The notes under the pieces were generated by a model. The model saw nothing but the letters and a program-made list of their open reading frames with translations, was not told where the DNA came from and did not search any database. This document shows, one piece after another, positions 1 through 11,216 of a stretch of 64,000 bases of DNA (position 1 is the first letter of the stretch; each line of letters begins with the position of its first letter). The DNA comes from Hippopus hippopus. Taxonomy: Eukaryota > Mollusca > Bivalvia > Cardiida > Cardiidae. The DNA is taken from positions 15,360,122-15,424,121 of the forward strand of contig OX328101.1 of the NCBI GenBank assembly GCA_946811185.2, given 5' to 3'. The position numbers and the translations under genes were made by a program.

Positions 1-264
1 TCATTTTGCACAGATTACGACAGGTAGAAAATGTATTTCATGTATTGGAGGCCTTCAAAGCAATCGCTGTTGTCATTTCCGGTGTTAAATGGGGACAAAT
101 CCCTTGTGCTTTTCTATCCCTTACACCATCTATATTGGTAATTTATCTATGTTTACGTAGCTGAGCTATTATATATAAACTTTCAAGATTTGACAGGGTT
201 TCTTCCCTCCAGCTGTAAGGATGTATCTTTAAAGTTATTTACTGAATGTTTTGCTCATTACGAA

Positions 265-460
265 ACAACTCCAAGTCTAAACGTCCCTGGTGAGAAAGAT
301 ATTGTGGGAAAGGGAGAAAATGCTGATCACCAGCATTTTCTACTTTTCGCACTAAGTTTTCTATCCTTCAAAGAAAAATTTCACCATTTGAACCACATTA
401 AACTTGTCGTCTGCGAATGCTCTCCATTTGGATGAGTCTATAATTTTGTCGTATGGTATA
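265..460 (-). mobile_element. MITE-A copy, 5' part damaged
   Basis: Hairpin core at 301-356; the rest matches the MITE-A half ending in ATTTTGTCGTATGG. The second end has decayed. Confidence 0.6.
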
Positions 461-484
461 GTAGTACGTAACTAATGCTTCTGT

Positions 485-700
485 CATAGAATGCTGGGGT
501 CCTAAGGGGGCTCAGTAATAAAGGTGTAGAATTTGTACTCCAGGGCTCCTGGGTTCAGTCCTCACCTGGGTGCTGTCTTTCTCAGAAGAGTATTTGAGCG
601 AGACAGAACCCCTGCTCAGTACCTGTGGAATTTGCCCTGAAATGATTGAAATTATGTTAAAAGCGACGTAACCCCTATCACATCATTACCGTTTTGCCCG
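485..700 (+). mobile_element. tRNA-derived SINE-like unit
   Basis: An A-box-like gggctcagtaataaa and a B-box-like gggttcagtcct lie about 45 bases apart, and the unit ends in gaaattatgttaaaagcg, the kind of tail seen in the SINE at 59437. Degraded. Confidence 0.5.
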
Positions 701-776
701 TGTTATTAACCAATTTACATCATTGACCTTTTTACATCACTAGCGTAAACCTTTTGTTTGTATGTCATCCTCACTT

Positions 777-779
<3 letters not shown>

Positions 780-831
<52 letters not shown>
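780..831. repeat. (GA)n microsatellite
   Basis: About 25 perfect GA units. Confidence 0.98.
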
Positions 832-833
<2 letters not shown>

Positions 834-1489
834 ATGCTTTGTTGTACCATGTAATTTTGACTATGTTGACTAAGTATGTACATTTGTAGTCGTTCAATAA
901 AATATCTGTTCTGTTTCGTAAAATACCACTCACGATCGCCTTAGTAAGCACTGCAGTCCGGTCTTGGTCTATAAGCTTCGATTTGAAAAGGACATTATCA
1001 GGAACGTAGATTTAGATACATAATAAATTATATTATGGTACAATCTGGGGCACGGCAATTATGCCGCTTCACCAGCCTGATGGGAAAAGGAGCAATCAGT
1101 TTTTTTTTACTATGATTTTGGAAATGTCTCTGGAGTTACATGTGACAGACAATAGCTCCTTTTCCTAAGATTTTATCCATTTAACCAAAAACATCTTTTG
1201 TCTTTCCGTAGAAATTCGTATCCATTCTGGGACAACGGGTTAAAACCACAGCGATCGGCAAACAAAACGGCTATTTTACTCCTGCCCTCACACATCGAAA
1301 TGCCTGATTGTACGCAGTGCGCCTCTTCGCGAACTATCATAACGGTTTGCGAAAGGTTTGTGTCTTACTGGTATTTTTTGTGATTTTTTTCCCTCTTCTT
1401 CCTACTGTTTCTAGCCTGCTCTTTACAAAGAATGACAGGTGTGTTTGGTATTTGACTGTATAATCACCTCGGGAATACTGTTAGGTATG

Positions 1490-1710
1490 GTTAACCCCGA
1501 AACTGCGAAATAGATTGCAGGGGTATTTTCAGGCAAAGTATGAACTCAGAATATTGTAATTTTAATGTTTTTTTGTTGTTTGCCAGGAAAAAATCTCACC
1601 GAATCGGACAGTGTAGATCAAAGATCAGACTGCACGTTCTGTGCAGTCTGATCTTGATCTACACTGTCCGCAAAAGCATATTAGGTCGTGTTCAGCAGCC
1701 TTAGGGTTAG
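1490..1710. mobile_element. MITE-B copy
   Basis: Runs from ggTTAAcccc to ccttagGGTTAg. The central hairpin at about 1607-1673 has arms of the atcagactgcac / gtgcagtctgat type enclosed by gacagtgtagatc / gatctacactgtc. Confidence 0.8.
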
Positions 1711-1879
1711 GGGGAAAACAGGTCGGAATATTTCAGGAATACAGAGAGTGTTTGAGGAATGACATTTCTTCATTATATTCTGGATTGTGACTGTTGTTTT
1801 GCTCGTAATTTAAGTGGATCGAGTGTATATTTATGACTGAAGAAAAATTATATGACATGAGCAATATCATTCTCTTTCG

Positions 1880-1945
1880 CGGACAGAATATATCGAAATC
1901 ATACTGCACAGAACGATCAGTCCGATCTTGGATCTATGCTTTTGA
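1880..1945. mobile_element. MITE-B fragment
   Basis: Only part of the central hairpin remains (actgcacagaacgatcagtc with a following gatcttggatcta). Confidence 0.45.
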
Positions 1946-2052
1946 TGTAGTTTGTGAGATATTCTAACCAAAAGAAGCCTTGGTATTGGGTTCATTATTT
2001 TTTTTTTGTTTTTCGACTCGGTGTTTTGGTGCTGAAAGTGTCCATCGTTCTT

Positions 2053-2282
2053 TTAACCCTTTACCAGACGACAAAATTTCAGAATTTTGTCCAAACTGAA
2101 AGCATTAGCAGACGAAAAAATAAATTTGAATCAAAGATTGAAACTTGTTTATGGAAGGGTAGAAAACATTTTGGGAAAAAGAGAAAATGCTGGTTACCGG
2201 CATTTTATCTTTTTTCCACAATGTTTTCAAAAGCTTTCTATCTCAGCGTCGTTAACAGTCGAAATTGCATGGTAAAGGGTAA
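2053..2282 (+). mobile_element. MITE-A copy
   Basis: Complete: begins TTAAccctttaccagacgac and ends ggtaaaggg TAA. The hairpin at 2166-2222 has several mismatches. Confidence 0.8.
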
Positions 2283-2915
2283 TGGTTTAATTCATTTCAT
2301 TAGCAAGATAAATTTTGAAAGTGATTTTCTCGTGTTTTCTTACATTAGACTGGTCTTATTTCAGGCTTGATATTTTTTTTTTTTCAACGTTCGTTGTGAT
2401 TTAGGACGGTTCACTTTATTGAGCATATTTGAGAACGGGAAACATTATCCTCTCTCAGCTTATTTGAGAAGGGTAAACCGTATCTTCACTTACTTAATTT
2501 GAGGAGAACAGAACACTATCTTCACTTGAATCTGCTTAATTTAGGTCATTAAACCACTATTTTTATTTGATTCATCTTATTTTAGCGGATTAAAAGATAC
2601 TGATAAATCAAAAGACTGGTTTATGAAGAGAGATTTACAGATATCTCGATTTGTTTGAGGACTGCGATCCACTTCATTCTGCTTGAGGACACCCAAATTC
2701 TTCATTTAGTTTAGATAATTTGAGGACAGCGAAACACTTTCTTCACCTGAATCAGCTTATTTGAGGACAACCAAACATTTAACGAACTATGCTAATTGAA
2801 CTGTTTTGCTCCAGCTGTTTTCATGTGGCAGTGGTGGCTTTATAATGAGAAGAGAGCCCTGATACCTAAATACTGCAATGTGATTGGTTCGGCCTTGGAC
2901 GTTGCTATAGTAACA

Positions 2916-3057
2916 ATGAGTACTGGACAGGGAAATCTAGGGGGTGAAAACACAGCTGTAGGGGGACCTGGATTAAAGCCTTATCTACGTCGGAAAAAAT
3001 CCTCCCTCGGAGAAACAAAAATAGCCATCTTGGGTGGAGAAGGTGTTGGAAAGAGCG
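2916..3057 (+). CDS. Ras-like GTPase (RERG/RASL11/12 type), exon 1
   Basis: First coding exon of a small GTPase of the RERG/RASL11/RASL12 group. The chosen ATG has A at -3; another in-frame ATG lies at 2823 and would add 31 residues. The first 30 residues are a Gly-rich then basic leader (RRKK at 25-28), as RASL proteins have short N-terminal extensions. Strand beta-1 and the P-loop follow: KIAILG then GGEGVGKS (residues 40-47), which binds the nucleotide phosphates. The exon ends after the first base of codon 48 at a good donor (gtgagt at 3058). Joined in phase to exon 2 it gives GVGKSALTVRF, typical of the family, which makes the join convincing. Earlier non-coding exons cannot be excluded. 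Confidence 0.88.
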
Positions 3058-3144
3058 GTGAGTGCCCGTTTATATCTCTCTACTTCTAATGTTCATGTGT
3101 GTACATTTGGTCCCTATGTATTCATTCTAATAGCACCAAGCACA

Positions 3145-3215
3145 ACTTAAGTCGATCAAAATCAGACTGCACAGAACATGGAACCTGATCTTGGATTTAC
3201 ATTTTCAAATTCTGT
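3145..3215. mobile_element. MITE-B fragment
   Basis: Hairpin remnant in which the right arm reads cctgatcttggattta. It lies 90 bases after the exon 1 donor. Confidence 0.45.
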
Positions 3216-3257
3216 GGCTGAAGCAGTCTTGAAACCGAAGGATGTAGATTAAGGATT

Positions 3258-5150
3258 AAACCTTGTACATAACAGTATTTGACACTCAAAACAATTAAAC
3301 GTTGTACATAACAGTATTTGGCACTCAAAAAATTAAACCTTGTATATAACAGTATTTGACACTCAAAAAATTAAACCTTGTACATAACAGTATTTGACAC
3401 TCAAAAAATTAAACCTTGTACATAACAGTATTTGACACTCAAAACAATTAAACCTTGTACATAACAGTATTTGACACTCAAAAATTTAAACCTTGTACAT
3501 AACAGTATTTGACACTCAAAAATTTAAACCTTGTACATAACAGTATTTGACACTCAAAACAATTAAACCTTGTACATAACAGTATTTTGCACTCAAAAAA
3601 TTAAACCTTGTACATAACAGTATTTGACACTCAAAACAATTAAACCTTATACATAACAGTATTTGACACTCAAAAATTTAAACCTTGTACATAACAGTAT
3701 TTGACACTCAAAACAATTAAACCTTGTACATAACAGTATTTGGCACTCAAAACAATTAAACCTTGTACATAACAGTATTTGACACTCAAAAAATTAAACC
3801 TTGTACATAACAGTATTTGACACTCAAAACAATTAAACCTTGTACATAACAGTATTTGACACTCAAAACAATTAAACCTTGTACATAACAGTATTTGGCA
3901 CTCAAAAAATTAAACCTTGTACATAACAGTATTTGACACTCAAAACAATTAAACCTTATACATAACAGTATTTGACACTCAAAAATTTAAACTTTGTACA
4001 TAACAGTATTTGACACTCAAAAATTTAAACCTTGTACATAACAGTATTTGACACTCAAAAAATTAAACCTTGTACATAACAGTATTTGACACTCAAAACA
4101 ATTAAACCTTGTACATAACAGTATTTGACACTCAAAAATTTAAACCTTGTACATAACAGTATTTGACACTCAAAAATTTAAACCTTGTACATAACAGTAT
4201 TTGACACTCAAAACAATTAAATCTTGTACATAACAGTATTTTGCACTCAAAAAATTAAACCTTGTACATAACAGTATTTGACACTCAAAACAATTAAACC
4301 TTATACATAACAGTATTTGACACTCAAAAATTTAAACCTTGTACATAACAGTATTTGACACTCAAAACAATTAAACCTTGTACATAACAGTATTTGGCAC
4401 TCAAAACAATTAAACCTTGTACATAACAGTATTTGGCACTCAAAAAATTAAACCTTGTACATAACAGTATTTGACACTCAAAACAATTAAACCTTGTACA
4501 TAACAGTATTTGACACTCAAAACAATTAAACCTTGTACATAACAGTATTTGGCACTCAAAAAATTAAACCTTGTACATAACAGTATTTGACACTCAAAAC
4601 AATTAAACCTTATACATAACAGTATTTGACACTCAAAAATTTAAACCTTGTACATAACAGTATTTGACACTCAAAAATTTAAACCTTGTACATAACAGTA
4701 TTTGACACTCAAAAAATTAAACCTTGTACATAACAGTATTTGACACTCAAAACAATTAAACCTTGTACATAACAGTATTTGACACTCAAAAATTTAAACC
4801 TCGTACATAACAGTATTTGACACTCAAAACAATTAAACCTCGTACATAACAGTATTTGACACTCAAAACAATTAAACCTCGTACATAACAGTATTTGACA
4901 CTCAAAACAATTAAACCTCGTACATAACAGTACTTGACACTCAAAACAATTAAACCTTGTACATAACAGTATTTGACACTCAAAACAATTAAACCTTGTA
5001 CATAACAGTACTTGACACTCAAAACAATTAAACCTTGTACATAACAGTACTTGACACTCAAAACAATTAAACCTTGTACATAACAGTATTTGACACTCAA
5101 AACAATTAAACCTTGTACATAACAGTATTTGACACTCAAAAAATTAAACC
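3258..5150. repeat. 39-bp minisatellite, about 48 copies
   Basis: Tandem units of 38-39 bases containing cttgtacataacagtattt and gacactcaaaa. Variants differ in the A-run (aaaacaatt, aaaaaatt, aaaaattt), in tttgac/tttggc/ttttgc and in cttgtac/cttatac/cctcgtac. The same order of variants recurs about 654 bases apart (the rare ttttgc variant at 3581 and 4235), showing a 17-unit higher-order repeat. The unit is 39 bases, so one frame on the minus strand stays open and repeats 13 residues; I regard that as a by-product. Confidence 0.97.
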
Positions 5151-5354
5151 TCAAACTGCTAAATAACTAAAGTGAAACTTTCTAGTCAATCATAAAAGCA
5201 CAAATTTTGCTATTTCAAAGTTATTTATGGGGACAGATATCTCCTCATTGGACAGTGTAGATCTAAGATCAGACTGCACGTTCTGTGCAGTCTGATCTTG
5301 ATCTACATTGTCCGTCAAAGGTCGTCGAGTCGCGCCAAGCAGCTTACGGGTTTA
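5143..5354. mobile_element. MITE-B copy
   Basis: Starts in the last minisatellite unit (attaaacctcaaactgc) and ends cttacgggttta. Hairpin at about 5253-5313. The array end and the MITE start overlap in attaaacct. Confidence 0.75.
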
Positions 5355-5461
5355 TGTTCTCTTTCATCACTTAAACATTTGCTTTGTCAAAGTTTCTCCG
5401 TTTACCACCTTTCTCCCTTCCCCAACCCCTTTTCAGAAAGCCTGCATTTTTTTTTTAAAAC

Positions 5462-5673
5462 TTAACCCTTAAACTAATAAATAAATGAAAAGAAAATTTC
5501 CACTCAATAGAAAAAAAAAAAACAAATATTGCAATTTCAAACTCGATTTCACCGGAAAGAAAATACCGTATCGGACAGCGTGGATCAAAGATCAGACTGT
5601 ACGTTTTGTGCAGTCCGCACAGTCCCTATCCGCAAAAGCATGCCGAGTCGCTCTTAGTAACCTAAGGGTTAAG
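5462..5673. mobile_element. MITE-B copy, hairpin shortened
   Basis: Ends TTAAccctt and aagggTTAA are intact; the right hairpin arm has lost part of the gatctaca section. Confidence 0.75.
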
Positions 5674-5684
5674 GCAGTTTTAGT

Positions 5685-5765
5685 TGCATTGCTGACAGTG
5701 TGGAGCAAGATCAGACTGCATAATTATATATGTGACGTGCAGTCTAATCTGAGATCTACGCCATT
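5685..5765. mobile_element. MITE-B fragment
   Basis: Hairpin half pair around an unusual loop (cataattatatatgtgac) directly after the copy ending at 5673. Confidence 0.5.
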
Positions 5766-6029
5766 TGATTTTCTTGTCAAAGCAATATTAAATAATATTT
5801 TTTAAGGTTTTTTCGCCAAAAAAAAAAAACCACTAAAAACATGTTTCATCACCCTAAGAATTAATGTTATCTTTCATCACTCAAACAGTTGCTTTGTTTA
5901 AATTTCTCCATTAGCCCTCCGCATATTCCGGTGAAACATTGTTTACTCTCCCTCGCTGTCTGGGAACCAATTACCGCATCTATAGGCTATGTGTAGATCA
6001 TCCAAAACTTATGAAAAACAGTGTAAAAA

Positions 6030-6235
6030 GGTGGTTTTATGCATCTGCAAAAAGTATCGACCCATGTCAGCTTGGACAGTCCGCGCAGGCTGACATTGGT
6101 CGATACTTTTTGTAAATTTTTCACAGGCCCAAGAACCGTTCTAACACTTGATTCAATCGGCTGTAAGACAAAGTGGATTTTATTGATCCATAATTAAGTG
6201 ATGACTTGCTTGGTTCGCATTGCCAAAATGCTTTA
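6030..6235 (+). mobile_element. MITE-C copy
   Basis: Defines MITE-C: gcatctgcaaaaagtatcga, then a hairpin with catgtcagc / gctgacat arms around a GC-rich loop, then gatactttttg, and a common right part (cggctgtaagacaaa..., gatccataattaagtgatga). Other copies are at 32.75, 42.45, 42.87, 58.67 and 59.89 kb. Confidence 0.75.
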
Positions 6236-6422
6236 AACCCTCTTTCCAAGATCGCAGACACAGAGCAGTTAATTTTTTTGCTTAATTTCAACCCATTATT
6301 CTATTTCGATAATTAATTTTCACAGACTTCTTTTGTGTGTTTGTAAATTTCTATCAAAGTACGGTAGTTCTTTGTATCATTTGTAACGAAAATAGAGTGT
6401 TTAATTTAAACTGTCGAATTAG

Positions 6423-6730
6423 CCAGCCCCGATAGCTCAGGTGGTAGAGCATGAGACTTGCAAACGTCAATTCTCGGACCACTTGAGGCTGTGGGTGCAA
6501 TCCCCACAGCTGGCCACGTAAAATTACTGAAAAAATCTGTGGGATGAGACGTTAAGTAATCCTAGGTCCCGTGTGACGGTGCAATACACTGAGTACGTGA
6601 AGGAATCAGGCGTATATAACTATGGATGGGTTTCGTTCTGTATCTTGCTCTTACCCCCGTAACATTACTGATAGTCCCCTTTAGGCGTTGCCCATATGGG
6701 CACCCAGTGGCGACGATAAATAAATGAAAA
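6423..6730 (+). mobile_element. tRNA-derived SINE, complete
   Basis: tRNA-like head: A box tagctcaggtggtagagc (6432-6449) and a B-box-like gggtgcaatcccc (6492-6504). A body with gggatgagacgttaagtaat follows, then a tail gttgcccatatgggcaccc and gacgataaataaa. The same tail occurs inverted at 28.65 and 58.2 kb. The head does not fold into a good acceptor stem, so it is a SINE, not a tRNA gene. Confidence 0.75.
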
Positions 6731-6796
6731 TCGATCGAAGACAAGCAAAGAAGAAAATGTGGTTTGGTTAAATTTATGTAACCGTTTCAGTTTATA

Positions 6797-6964
6797 TGGA
6801 ATATTACAACAGTCTGCATTTCTGCGTGGTCGGATCATGTCGAATTGCATGTGTAAAGAGGTGCATATCGGATGAGACCAAAGGTCGAATCCGATATTCA
6901 CCTCTTTACACACGCAACGAGACATGATCCGACCACGCATAACTGCAGACTGTTGTAATATTCC
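6797..6964. mobile_element. Near-perfect foldback MITE
   Basis: Arms of about 80 bases (gaatattacaacagtctgca ... and its complement) around a short centre. One arm has ATGTCGAATTGCATG where the other has the complement with small changes. No coding capacity. Confidence 0.8.
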
Positions 6965-8880
6965 TTTTATTATATACCTAACAACAATAACTATAGAGAA
7001 ACGGCACAAAATCAATACAAATAACTAAAAATTCAGAGAACTACATTTCACTGTACATATAAGTACGATATTTATTAGTGGCGGACGAATATACATAGAT
7101 AACGGCAAGTCTGCATAGATCAGTATGCATTTAAAAATAGCGGTTGTTATCCCCGAGCCGCTAAAAGAAATCAAAGTGCTGTCAGCACTGTAATCGGTCG
7201 AAACTGAAAAACTACAGTGGTTTGAAATCACAAATCAAATGGTAGTTGTTTGAACTATGTATGGGATAGACATTTTATAACTTAGTCACGTAGGAACTCC
7301 CCGTCCTTTACAAATTAGTAGTTTAACGGAATGCTAAAGATATATGTCTGCCAGTCGAAAACGTAGCCTGTAAGTGACTATTCTGACCAGTAATACCGAT
7401 TTTCAAGCTTTAGATATCACTCATTATGTATAACAGTACCTACCAACCTTTTACAAAAGATTGACAAAATACAAATACATATATTCTTTACTGTAACTTT
7501 TGCAACTTTTGAAACTATACTGTAACATATTGTCAGATATTATCAATAATATCCATACTTTAAAATGGTATGAATAAGTCGTATACAATATGCCTGTATT
7601 ATGACTATCAAATTGTTTGCTTTTGGCGTCTCGTGTTTATCTGGACAAATTGTCCTACCTAATGTTTTTCGGCTGGCTAAATTGTCCTTGGCAAGATTGT
7701 TCTGTCCAAAACATTGGCTGGCCAATTTCTCCCACATTACTTTCAAAGCACGTAGTATCTACCAAACCCCCAACCCTTTACCAAATGATGTAATTTTAGA
7801 CTTATCCAAATCAAAAGCATTTGCACATGACGAATGAAATGTAGATCAAGTTAATGATGATTTGAATCGTTGAAATGGTAAACAAGAAATATCTTTAAAA
7901 AAAGACAGACGGCGTAAGAGGCACTGGGATATGAATATCTAAATTCGTTTGTAGTATAATATGAAGAGAAATGATGAAAACAGTTCTGAAAGTAGTCTCA
8001 TTTAAATTTTTCTGCATATGGTTGCAATCAGAATTTCAATAAGATTAAAGAATGAGGGGGCTTTCGTAATGAGCGTTATTAATTCTCGTGTTTAACGTAA
8101 AATGAGCGTCCCTATTCTGCAATGTTTCGGAATATCGTTTGTTCTGTTTTTTATTAATGAATCGTGTTTAAATAAAGGTCTGTTTAGACCATAAGATGAA
8201 ATCTTTAAAAAGAAAACAAAGTAGATTTGCATTTTTTTTTTACAAAAATGAAGCACTTTTCAAACATCGACGATTTGTCGTTATCCGAAGGCGGGGTTTT
8301 ATCACCTCTGTCAATGCTTGACCACACCCACCTACTCTTACTCGGAGTAATTTAGTAGAAACCCAGTTTCTTCGCTAACAACGCAATAAAACCGATTGTT
8401 CCCCTAGGCAGGCATAGTTATTCGCGTTGCGAATTAAATCACCAAATTCAAGACATAACATCTTTTTCCATAGTGACAAGAAACAAAATAAGTTGTTTTA
8501 CAACCCGTTTTCGTGTAAGACAATAGAGCGGTAGCCTGCCGTCGCGCTTCGTATTTGATTTTACGCGAGGAAAAACGGGTACCAAGTCTTTTACACTAAA
8601 CAAAATAGAAAACTCACCGATACTCATTGCTATTAGTTTATCATCATGCTTTAAATTACAGATGTTTTGCTAGAGTTAAACATCTGCATGGCCATAAAGT
8701 ACAACTTCACATAGGTTATTGTGATCATTACGTGATTTTAGTCATGAACACCTTTATCCCATGTTGGTAAATTTCTACTGTGACCTTTACTTTTTTGCGT
8801 AGTTTACATATATTTGGCCAATCACAAAATGAGTAACAATCATTTCCTCCTAGTACTTAAAGTAGGTCAAAAGTGAGATC
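6965..8880. other. No gene recognised
   Basis: AT-rich sequence. At 7590-7745 there are imperfect palindromes with ggacaaattgtcc and repeated ggctggc phrases, probably another decayed foldback element. Nothing coding was supported. Confidence 0.4.
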
Positions 8881-8889
8881 ATTCAGCTA

Positions 8890-9015
8890 CGCCGAAAAAA
8901 CATTGTGGGGAAAAGGAGAAAACGACAGTTATCTGCATTTTTCCTTTTTCCGCAATGTTTTTAACAGCCGTCTTCCTCAGGGTCATCAAAAACGGGACAG
9001 TTTGGTTAAAACACT
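8890..9015 (+). mobile_element. MITE-A copy, left end missing
   Basis: Hairpin and right half only; ends ggttaaaac. Confidence 0.6.
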
Positions 9016-9497
9016 CAGTTATGGCCTTTTACAGTCAGAAAAACAATATCCAAACATTACAATTTCATGGTCGAGTTTTTTTCATATAAATTATACATAA
9101 CTAGACTATTAAAATCTTCAAAATGTATTTCTGTGATATTGATCTGCATTGCATTCAAAGGACAGTCTGGTCTTGATCTTTTATTGTCTTCAAAAACGAC
9201 TTTACTTGTCATTGGAGAACATGGGCCATTGTATTGAATTATTCTAATGAGCAAGAGCGTCACTACAGTAAACCTTGTGCTTTTAATCCGGAATATGGAA
9301 AGGATGAGAGTCAACCAATATGGAGTAGCTGATGAGACAAACATGTTACTGAGAGTTTTACAGTTAAAGCGCTGAATCAATGAAATAGATATGTTAAGCG
9401 TGGAAAAGCTGCCTAAATATTGCAGGGAGAATATGACGTTAAGTGAGTTTTTTGTGTTGCAGTTTCAGGTTTTTTTTCCCTCTATGAAAATGCTCAG

Positions 9498-9644
9498 TTT
9501 AACTCTACCAAATGACAAAATGTTGAAAATCTTTCAAATGATGAAAAAACGCTGTGAGGAAAAAAAGAACATGCTGAATACATGTATACTGTTTTTCCCA
9601 CTGCATTTTTAAAGCCCGACAGGATTGTTTGGCCAACGGTTAAT
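9498..9644 (+). mobile_element. MITE-A copy, shortened
   Basis: Both ends are visible (ttaactctaccaaatgac; ggccaacggTTAA) but internal sequence around the hairpin is reduced. Confidence 0.6.
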
Positions 9645-9659
9645 AGACTGAATCCAGTC

Positions 9660-9888
9660 TTAACTCTTTACCAAACGACAAAATTTTGGACTAGTCCAAA
9701 TTGAAAGCATTTGCTGACGACAAAATAAATGTGATTCAAAAATTGAAATTTGATTTGGGAAGGGTAGAAAACATTGTGGGAAAAGGAGAAAATGCTGGTT
9801 ACCAGCATTTTCTCCTTTTGCCACAATGTTTTCAAAAGCTTTCTTTCTCAGGGTCGTTAAAATTCGGGATTGTGTGGTAAAGGGTTAA
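9660..9888 (+). mobile_element. MITE-A, best-preserved copy
   Basis: About 229 bases. TTAA flanks both ends; terminal inverted repeats read C(C/T)CTTTACCA(A/C)AC and its complement. The centre (9772-9830) is a hairpin with about 28-base arms built on cattgtgggaaaaggagaaa and its complement, meeting at ctggttaccag. The left half carries the conserved attgaaagcatttgctgacg and the right half agggtcgttaaaa. TTAA plus CCCTTT ends are those of piggyBac-type elements; no transposase is encoded, so this is a non-autonomous element. Confidence 0.85.
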
Positions 9889-10147
9889 GAATGTCATCAA
9901 AAAGAAACATGTTAGTGAGCGTGTAAAATGGTAGAGCCGTGGCTGGAGGGAGAGGTAGACTGGCATCAGTCCGTTAAATGGAGCATTTCATTAGAAAAAA
10001 ATCTTCAAGTAAAACTGAAAAACAAATACTCTGTGTTCTCAATGTTCTGAATGTCTGAATCTGTATTCCAGATGAAGGGCAAATCACAACACATATTTCT
10101 GTGAGTTTACTATAGTTGTGTACCATGTTTATTAGAATGACTTAAAC

Positions 10148-10507
10148 GCAGGGCCTGATTGCCCATTATCTCCCGCTAGATGGCATTCTACAAATACACA
10201 TCTATCTAATATGGGCATTGTGGGTACAGAACCGTACTACTTTTCAAAACGACAACCGTTACTTTGAATTTCAAAATGAAATAAACGTTTACTCAATAAA
10301 ACGATACCTGGTGCGATTCATTCAGCTATGATCGGCTAGCATGTAACCTATGCATCGGCCATTTATTAAAACAGCCCCTACATGCTTGGGTAATAGGCTA
10401 ATAGCTTCGGTATAAGCCCTACTTTTCCCAAGTATAACGGGGTGGGTGATGCGTCATAGCAGACAGGTCGAATCTTCGAAGAATATGACATGCGCATACA
10501 ACGCCTG
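10148..10507 (+). mobile_element. Element D, copy 1
   Basis: Unclassified repeat also present inverted at 33.0 kb and, split by insertions, at 44.8-45.85 kb. Landmarks: cattatctcccgctagatgg near the left, gggtacagaaccgtactact, gcatgtaacctatgcatcgg, and near the right a short palindrome attcttcgaagattc-like followed by tatgacatgcg. No TIRs were found and no coding region. Confidence 0.65.
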
Positions 10508-10550
10508 AATGCCAGGCTAGAGGAAGAGGAAGAGGGGTTATGAAAACAAT

Positions 10551-10764
10551 TTAACCCTTAACCTGCGAAATAAGTGAAATGAAACTTTCAAGCCGACAGT
10601 AAAAACCCAGTGTTTTACTATTTCAAAGGTATTTTTTTTGGGAAAAATATCTCCTTATCGGACAGTAAAGATCCAAAATCAGACTGCATGTAGTATGTAG
10701 TCTGATCTTGATCTACACTGTCCGGAAAAGGTCATAAATTCGCGCTTAGTAGCCAAAGGGTTAA
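10551..10764. mobile_element. MITE-B, well-preserved copy
   Basis: About 214 bases between TTAA|cccttaacctgc and gccaaaggg|TTAA. The centre is a hairpin with arms ggacagtaaagatc... / gatctacactgtcc, the loop side being a gcatgtagtatgtagt variant. The conserved flanks include tgaaactttcaagc on the left and cgcgcttagtagcc on the right. TTAA target sites and CCCTT ends again suggest piggyBac-type mobilisation, although the interior is unrelated to MITE-A. Confidence 0.85.
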
Positions 10765-11216
10765 TACATCCTTAGCTGAAAGATGCATAATCAAATCTAT
10801 GCTGGTCAGTCTTCTGAATCGACAGTCTGGTTTCTAAGGTTGCAAGCGTGGGATAACCAGTCCATTCTGAAAATGTATAGACGGATTTCTGTTTCGCAAC
10901 GCCTGACTGAGCACCAAAAAATATGTAGAGGAGGCAAGAAGCTAACTGATAAGCCTCCATTTCTATATGAATTACACACTGGTCAGAGCTGGTCAGTGTG
11001 TAGATTTACCTCATTCCAAAAGTAAATATGGTGAATAGCTGTTGTGTAATGGGTTGTAGTAACAGACAAGATAAAGAAACTTCATAACACAGAATTCCAA
11101 AATCCCCTCTTTGGAAAAGGGAGGTATGGGAAAGAGCTGTTTATAGATCCTGATACAGGAAAACCCTCAGAGAAATCTTGGACTATTTGGTGCACTCAAG
11201 GATAATGCAGTATACA

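Larger units (their letters stand above)
1..2915 (+). other. Upstream of exon 1: repeats, no gene seen
   Basis: Contains MITE-A copies (265-460, 2053-2282), a SINE-like unit (485-700), a GA microsatellite and MITE-B copies. From 2400 to 2780 there are loosely repeated phrases of the type TTTGAGGACA...AAACACT with CTTATTTGAG, a degraded tandem array of about 50-80 bases. No convincing promoter or 5' exon was identified. Confidence 0.4.

Noticed and set aside
3258..5150. CRISPR array
   Set aside because: Repeats are contiguous with no unique spacers and the sequence is eukaryotic.
4786..5154. Minus-strand ORF of 13-residue repeats
   Set aside because: It is the 39-bp minisatellite read in a frame that stays open because 39 is divisible by 3; no start context, promoter or conservation evidence.
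6423..6515. tRNA gene
   Set aside because: Has A and B box-like sequences but no acceptor-stem pairing, and the same unit with body and tail recurs at 58.2 kb, so it is a SINE.
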